Source: Streptomyces sp. NBC_01707 (GTDB taxonomy: Bacteria > Actinomycetota > Actinomycetes > Streptomycetales > Streptomycetaceae). From it: DNA of 64,000 nucleotides. Made by a program: the position numbers and the translations under genes. The stretch spans positions 8,742,001-8,806,000 of the forward strand of contig NZ_CP109190.1 in assembly GCF_041438805.1 (NCBI RefSeq). Direction: 5' to 3'. The notes beneath the pieces were generated by a model. It was not told where the DNA came from and did not search any database. It was given only the letters and a program-made list of their open reading frames with translations. Positions 60,649 to 64,000 of the stretch are shown piece by piece; the first letter of the stretch is position 1; every line of letters starts with the position of its first letter.

Positions 60649-62298
60649 ATGCCCGTCCAGCACGATCACGCCCAACTGACCTTGAAAGACGTCTCCAAGG
60701 CGTACGGAGACCGAACCGTCCTCGACCAGGTGTCACTCACCGTCCGCCCCGGCGACCGCGTGGGCGTGATCGGTGAGAACGGCTCCGGGAAGTCCACACT
60801 GCTCCGGCTGATGGCCGGGGCCGAGAAGCCGGACACCGGCGACGTCTCCGTCCGGTTCCACGCCGGCATCGGCCACCTCTCCCAGACCCTTGCCCTCGGC
60901 GCCGCCCACACCGTGCAGGACACCGTCGACGCGGCACTCGCAGAGCTGCGTGAACTGGAACGGCGGATCCGCACCGCGGAAGCCGCGCTGGCCACCTCCG
61001 AGACCCCGTCCGAGGCCGAACTCGCCGCATACGGTGACCTGTTGACGGCGTATGAGGAACGCGACGGCTACCGGGCCGATGCCCGTGCAGACGCCGCGCT
61101 GCACGGCCTCGGAGTCGGCCACCTCACCCGTGACCGCTCTCTCGGCACCCTGTCCGGCGGCGAACAGTCCAGGCTCGCACTCGCCTGCGTGCTGGCCTCC
61201 GCCCCAGAACTGCTGCTGCTCGACGAGCCCACCAACCATCTCGACCTCCCTGCCACCAACTGGCTGGAGGACCACCTGCGCGCCCACCGCGGAACCCTCG
61301 TCGTCGTCACCCACGACCGGGCCTTCCTGGAGCGCACCACCACCGTGATCCTGGAGGTCGACCGGGATCTGCGCAGCGTCTCGCGCTACGGGGACGGCTG
61401 GGACGGCTACCGCAGCGCGAAGGCCGCCGCCCGCCGCCGCTGGGCGCAGGACCACCAGGCATGGCTGGACGAACTGACCCGTACCCAGGAACTCGTCGAC
61501 GCGGCGGGCCGACGGCTGGCCGGCACCGGAAAGGACCCCCACGAGGGCTGGGGCAAGCACCGCCGCTCGCACGAGGCCAAGCTGTCCGGACAGGTCAGAG
61601 CGGCCAGGACCCGACTGGACGAGCTGCGACGGTCACCCGTGCCCGCCCCGCCCCGACCGCTGCGCTTCACCGCCGAACTGACCGTGGCGGCGGAGGGCGG
61701 ACCGCACCAGGAGCCGCTTGCCGAACTCGACTCCATCGTGGTCGGCGACCGGCTCGACCTGCCTGCCTGGCAGGTGACTGCGGGACAGCGACTGCTGGTC
61801 ACCGGCCCCAACGGCGCCGGGAAGACCACTCTGCTGCGAGTCCTGGCAGGAGACCTCCGCCCCGACCGCGGCACGGTCCGACGCCGGGCCAGGATCGGCT
61901 ACCTCCCGCAGGAACTTCCCGCCAGGCCGACCCGCCGTACGCTGCTCGCGACCTTCGCCGCAGGTCGTCCCGGCCACCCGGAAACCTGGGCGGAACACCT
62001 GCTCGCCCTGGGCCTGTTCCGGCCGGAGGATCTGACGGTGCCCGTCGCCGCCCTCTCCGTCGGTCAGCAACGACGGCTCGCCATCGCCCGGCTGGTCACC
62101 CGCCCGGCCGATCTGCTGGTGCTGGACGAGCCGACGAACCACATCGCGCTCGACCTGGTGGAGGAGCTGGAGGCCGCACTGGCGCAGTACACAGGAGCGG
62201 TGGTCGTCGTGTCGCACGACCGCAGCTTCCGTGGCAGGTTCGCCGGCGACCGACTGGAGCTCCGTGCCGGACGAACGGTCGCCGGGACCCGCACGTAG
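60649..62298 (+). CDS. ABC-F protein, candidate ribosome-protection factor
   Basis: 549 aa from ATG 60649 (CAGGGA upstream). Two ATPase domains with no membrane segments: Walker A GENGSGKST and GPNGAGKTT; signatures LSGGEQSRLALA and LSVGQQRRLAIA; LDEPTNHLDL and LDEPTNHIAL. A charged interdomain linker (about 255-345) is the antibiotic-domain equivalent. Members displace antibiotics from the ribosome or act as translation factors. The leader peptide suggests antibiotic-inducible expression. Confidence 0.9.
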   Translation: MPVQHDHAQLTLKDVSKAYGDRTVLDQVSLTVRPGDRVGVIGENGSGKSTLLRLMAGAEKPDTGDVSVRFHAGIGHLSQTLALGAAHTVQDTVDAALAELRELERRIRTAEAALATSETPSEAELAAYGDLLTAYEERDGYRADARADAALHGLGVGHLTRDRSLGTLSGGEQSRLALACVLASAPELLLLDEPTNHLDLPATNWLEDHLRAHRGTLVVVTHDRAFLERTTTVILEVDRDLRSVSRYGDGWDGYRSAKAAARRRWAQDHQAWLDELTRTQELVDAAGRRLAGTGKDPHEGWGKHRRSHEAKLSGQVRAARTRLDELRRSPVPAPPRPLRFTAELTVAAEGGPHQEPLAELDSIVVGDRLDLPAWQVTAGQRLLVTGPNGAGKTTLLRVLAGDLRPDRGTVRRRARIGYLPQELPARPTRRTLLATFAAGRPGHPETWAEHLLALGLFRPEDLTVPVAALSVGQQRRLAIARLVTRPADLLVLDEPTNHIALDLVEELEAALAQYTGAVVVVSHDRSFRGRFAGDRLELRAGRTVAGTRT

Positions 62299-62347
62299 AG
62301 TTCGAGCGGCATGACCGATGCGAGACGAGCCACCCGGAGCAGCTTCT

Positions 62348-63016
62348 GTGCGAGTGATCATTTTCGGCGCCACCGGGATGGTGGGCCAAGGCGTACTGCG
62401 GGCCTGCCTGCTCGACGACCGGGTCGAGAGCGTCCTGATCGTCGGCCGCACGCCGGCAGGCGTGCGGCACCCCAAGGTCCGTGAGGTCGTCCACAGCGAC
62501 TTCACGGACTTCTCGGCGATCGACGCCGAGCTCACCGGCCTCGACGCGTGCTTCTTCTGCCTCGGCGTCACCTCGGCCGGTCTGAGCGCGGAGGAGTACT
62601 CCCGCATCACGTACACGTACACCTTGGCCGCCGCCCGGGCGGTCGCCGCCCACAACCCGGGGCTGACCTTCACGTACGTGTCCGGCGAAGGCACTGACAG
62701 CAGCGAGAAGGGCCGCACCGCGTGGGCGAGGGTCAAGGGGCGCACCGAGAACGAGCTCCTGGCGATGGGGTTCCACGCGTACATGTTCCGGCCGGGCTAC
62801 ATCCAGCCGCTGCACGGCGCGACGTCGAAGACCGCCATGTACCGCTGGATGTACCGCGGTGTCTCCTGGCTGTACCCGGTGCTCCGGCGGATCATGCCGA
62901 ACCATGTGACGACCACCGACAACATGGGGCGCGCCATGATCGCCGTCGTCGGCCTGCACGGCTCCGGCGAACACATCCTGCACAGCCGAGAGATCAACCG
63001 CGCGGCCGGCGCATAG
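62348..63016 (+). CDS. NAD(P)-binding atypical SDR, NmrA/epimerase-like
   Basis: 222 aa from GTG 62348 (GGAG upstream), giving the family start VRVIIFGATGMVGQGVL. The glycine-rich loop GATGMVG and a YVSGEGTDSSEKG segment are visible; relatives are small oxidoreductases or nucleoside-diphosphate-sugar epimerase homologues of unknown substrate. Overlaps the Nudix gene end by 23 bp. Confidence 0.85.
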   Translation: MRVIIFGATGMVGQGVLRACLLDDRVESVLIVGRTPAGVRHPKVREVVHSDFTDFSAIDAELTGLDACFFCLGVTSAGLSAEEYSRITYTYTLAAARAVAAHNPGLTFTYVSGEGTDSSEKGRTAWARVKGRTENELLAMGFHAYMFRPGYIQPLHGATSKTAMYRWMYRGVSWLYPVLRRIMPNHVTTTDNMGRAMIAVVGLHGSGEHILHSREINRAAGA

Positions 63017-63503
63017 CCTCTCGACGTCGGTCCCGGACGTATTCCGCCAGCCGTTCCACGAAGACCCGCTGGCCCGTGACGAGACGCTCCGCCGCCTCGT
63101 CCGGCGTGCACCAGGCGAACCGGTCGATCTCCGGGAACTCTTTCTGCACGCCGGACCCCCGGGGCCACTCCATGGTGAACGTCCCGGGCTCGGCGCGCAC
63201 CGGATCGACATCGGCCTCCATCGCCCACACGACCACCGACTTGCCACCGGTCTGACGGGACTCACCGAGCGGCACCCACACTCCGTCAGGTGCCCGATGG
63301 CCGAACTCCTCCTCGAACTCCCGGCGGGCAGCGGCCTCGGGCTCCTCATCGGGGCCGTACTCGCCCTTGGGGACCGACCACGCCGCCGCCTCGCGCCTCG
63401 CCCAGAACGGGCCGCCCATGTGCCCGATGAACACCTCGAACCCGGCTTCGCCGTCCGTGGACCGGAACAGCAGAAGACCCGCACTGCGCTTCTGAGACGA
63501 CAT
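62994..63503 (-). CDS. Nudix hydrolase
   Basis: 169 aa from ATG 63503. The Nudix box GEYGPDEEPEAAARREFEEEFG fits GX5EX7REUXEEXGU. The SAGLLLFR..GFEVFIGHMGGPFW start marks the diadenosine polyphosphate/NTP pyrophosphatase-like subgroup also seen in mycobacteria. Convergent overlap with the SDR gene. Confidence 0.9.
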   Translation of the reverse strand: MSSQKRSAGLLLFRSTDGEAGFEVFIGHMGGPFWARREAAAWSVPKGEYGPDEEPEAAARREFEEEFGHRAPDGVWVPLGESRQTGGKSVVVWAMEADVDPVRAEPGTFTMEWPRGSGVQKEFPEIDRFAWCTPDEAAERLVTGQRVFVERLAEYVRDRRREAMRRPRG

Positions 63504-63662
63504 ACCGTCAAGTCTCCCCAATGATCACGGGTGTCATCGAGCCGCCGCACCCTGTTTCCCCTGAGGTTCCCGAGGCCCCCTGGTGCGTGGCGGTGGGCGC
63601 GGCCATGCTGTCCGCCGACAGCGCTTACTGCCCGCCCAACCACCGCCAATCCAGGAGGATCT

Positions 63663-64000
63663 GTGGGACCTGGCATAGTCGGCAGAGCAACGCGACCCCT
63701 CGTACTGCTTGCGACGGTGTCCGTGATGACGGTGGGAGCCATCGCCCCCGCCGTCGCCGATTCGACCCCCGACCCCCGTCCCCGTAACTCCGCCGAGGTC
63801 CTCAGACCCGTCGCGCCACCGGCCGCGAGCAACCCGGTCGGAGCGCCCCGATCCGTCGTGGACGGCGACGGCATCGAGACGGCACGTACATCCCGCCCGA
63901 TCGCACCCGGCATCCGCCTCAGCTCCTACGACCGGCTCGAGTCGGACAAGTGGCTGCGGGTCGACTCCCTCTCCGTCGACCTCGACGGCAGCGGCGCACA
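63663..64000 (+). CDS. Secreted phosphodiester glycosidase-like protein, N-terminal part
   Basis: GTG 63663 has AGGAGG 7 nt upstream. A signal peptide (hydrophobic core LVLLATVSVMTVGAIAP, end AVADS) is followed by GIETARTSRPIAPGIRLSSYD and ESDKWLRVDSLSVDL. That is the N-terminal region of Streptomyces NAGPA-domain phosphodiester glycosidases. The catalytic part lies beyond the window. Confidence 0.7.
   Translation, partial: MGPGIVGRATRPLVLLATVSVMTVGAIAPAVADSTPDPRPRNSAEVLRPVAPPAASNPVGAPRSVVDGDGIETARTSRPIAPGIRLSSYDRLESDKWLRVDSLSVDLDGSGA

Noticed and set aside
1..64000. tRNA, rRNA or CRISPR arrays
   Set aside because: No cloverleaf-like, rRNA-like or regularly spaced direct repeats were noticed. 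A tRNAscan or CRISPR finder run would be decisive.

Overview
The window is high-GC actinobacterial DNA and almost certainly Streptomyces chromosome. The evidence is the near-universal G/C third codon positions, frequent GTG starts (with one TTG and one apparent ATT), a sugar ABC importer without its own ATPase (MsiK style), a Streptomyces-type cysteine leader peptide, and a Streptomyces-type 163-bp terminal-inverted-repeat element. No rRNA or tRNA genes and no CRISPR array were seen. The gene content is mainly accessory metabolism rather than core genome.

Layout. 1-3354: phosphoglucomutase (cut by the window edge), a Sfp-type phosphopantetheinyl transferase and an SDR oxidoreductase, all on minus. 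3.7-6.9 kb: an insertion-sequence graveyard with pieces of at least four transposases (ISAs1-like and IS5-like) carrying frameshifts and a nonsense codon, around a small membrane protein and a cysteine hydrolase. 9.0-18.7 kb: an alpha-1,3-glucan locus made of a secreted multidomain GH87 glucanase, a lipoprotein/two-permease sugar importer and a cytoplasmic GH13 alpha-glucosidase. 19.2-25.9 kb: an MFS exporter divergent from a LysR regulator, an ECF42-type sigma factor with its DGPF partner, a GNAT enzyme behind a perfect CebR-type box, and two proteins of unclear role. 26.2-35.0 kb: an organophosphorus locus, described below. 35.2-38.5 kb: ribosomal protein L31 type B, a GH32 remnant, a PfkB sugar kinase and a membrane protein. 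38.7-44.8 kb: a compact type II fatty-acid/polyketide-like operon (KAS III, two KAS II-type synthases, an acyl-CoA oxidase-like flavoprotein, an ACP and a 58-aa protein). 45.0-48.9 kb: PRC-barrel protein, P450, CbiZ amidohydrolase and a beta-hydroxyacid dehydrogenase. 48.8-52.0 kb: an NTF2-like protein and a sulfur unit (sulfite-oxidase-like molybdoenzyme and TauD dioxygenase) preceded by a cysteine leader peptide. 52.9-64 kb: quinone oxidoreductase and GNAT, a PP2C phosphatase, an isochorismatase-like hydrolase, a BlaI/M56 pair divergent from DedA and two PAP2 phosphatases, an ABC-F protein behind an aromatic-rich leader peptide, an NAD(P)-binding protein, a Nudix hydrolase, and the start of a secreted phosphodiester glycosidase.

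The most interesting region is 26.2-35.0 kb. One polypeptide fuses a gamma-butyrobetaine-hydroxylase-like Fe/2-oxoglutarate oxygenase to a PhnZ-type HD mixed-valence diiron oxygenase. This is the arrangement expected of TmpA and TmpB joined in one chain, the enzymes that turn N-trimethyl-2-aminoethylphosphonate into glycine betaine and phosphate. A nearly identical 18-bp palindrome (15 of 18 positions identical in the same orientation) sits in front of this gene and in front of a minus-strand operon encoding an EEP-type phosphoesterase, a Tat-exported phosphocholine-type phospholipase C and a UTRA-type GntR regulator. I infer one regulon for extracellular lipid headgroup release and intracellular phosphonate oxidation. 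That is a testable hypothesis, not a demonstrated pathway.
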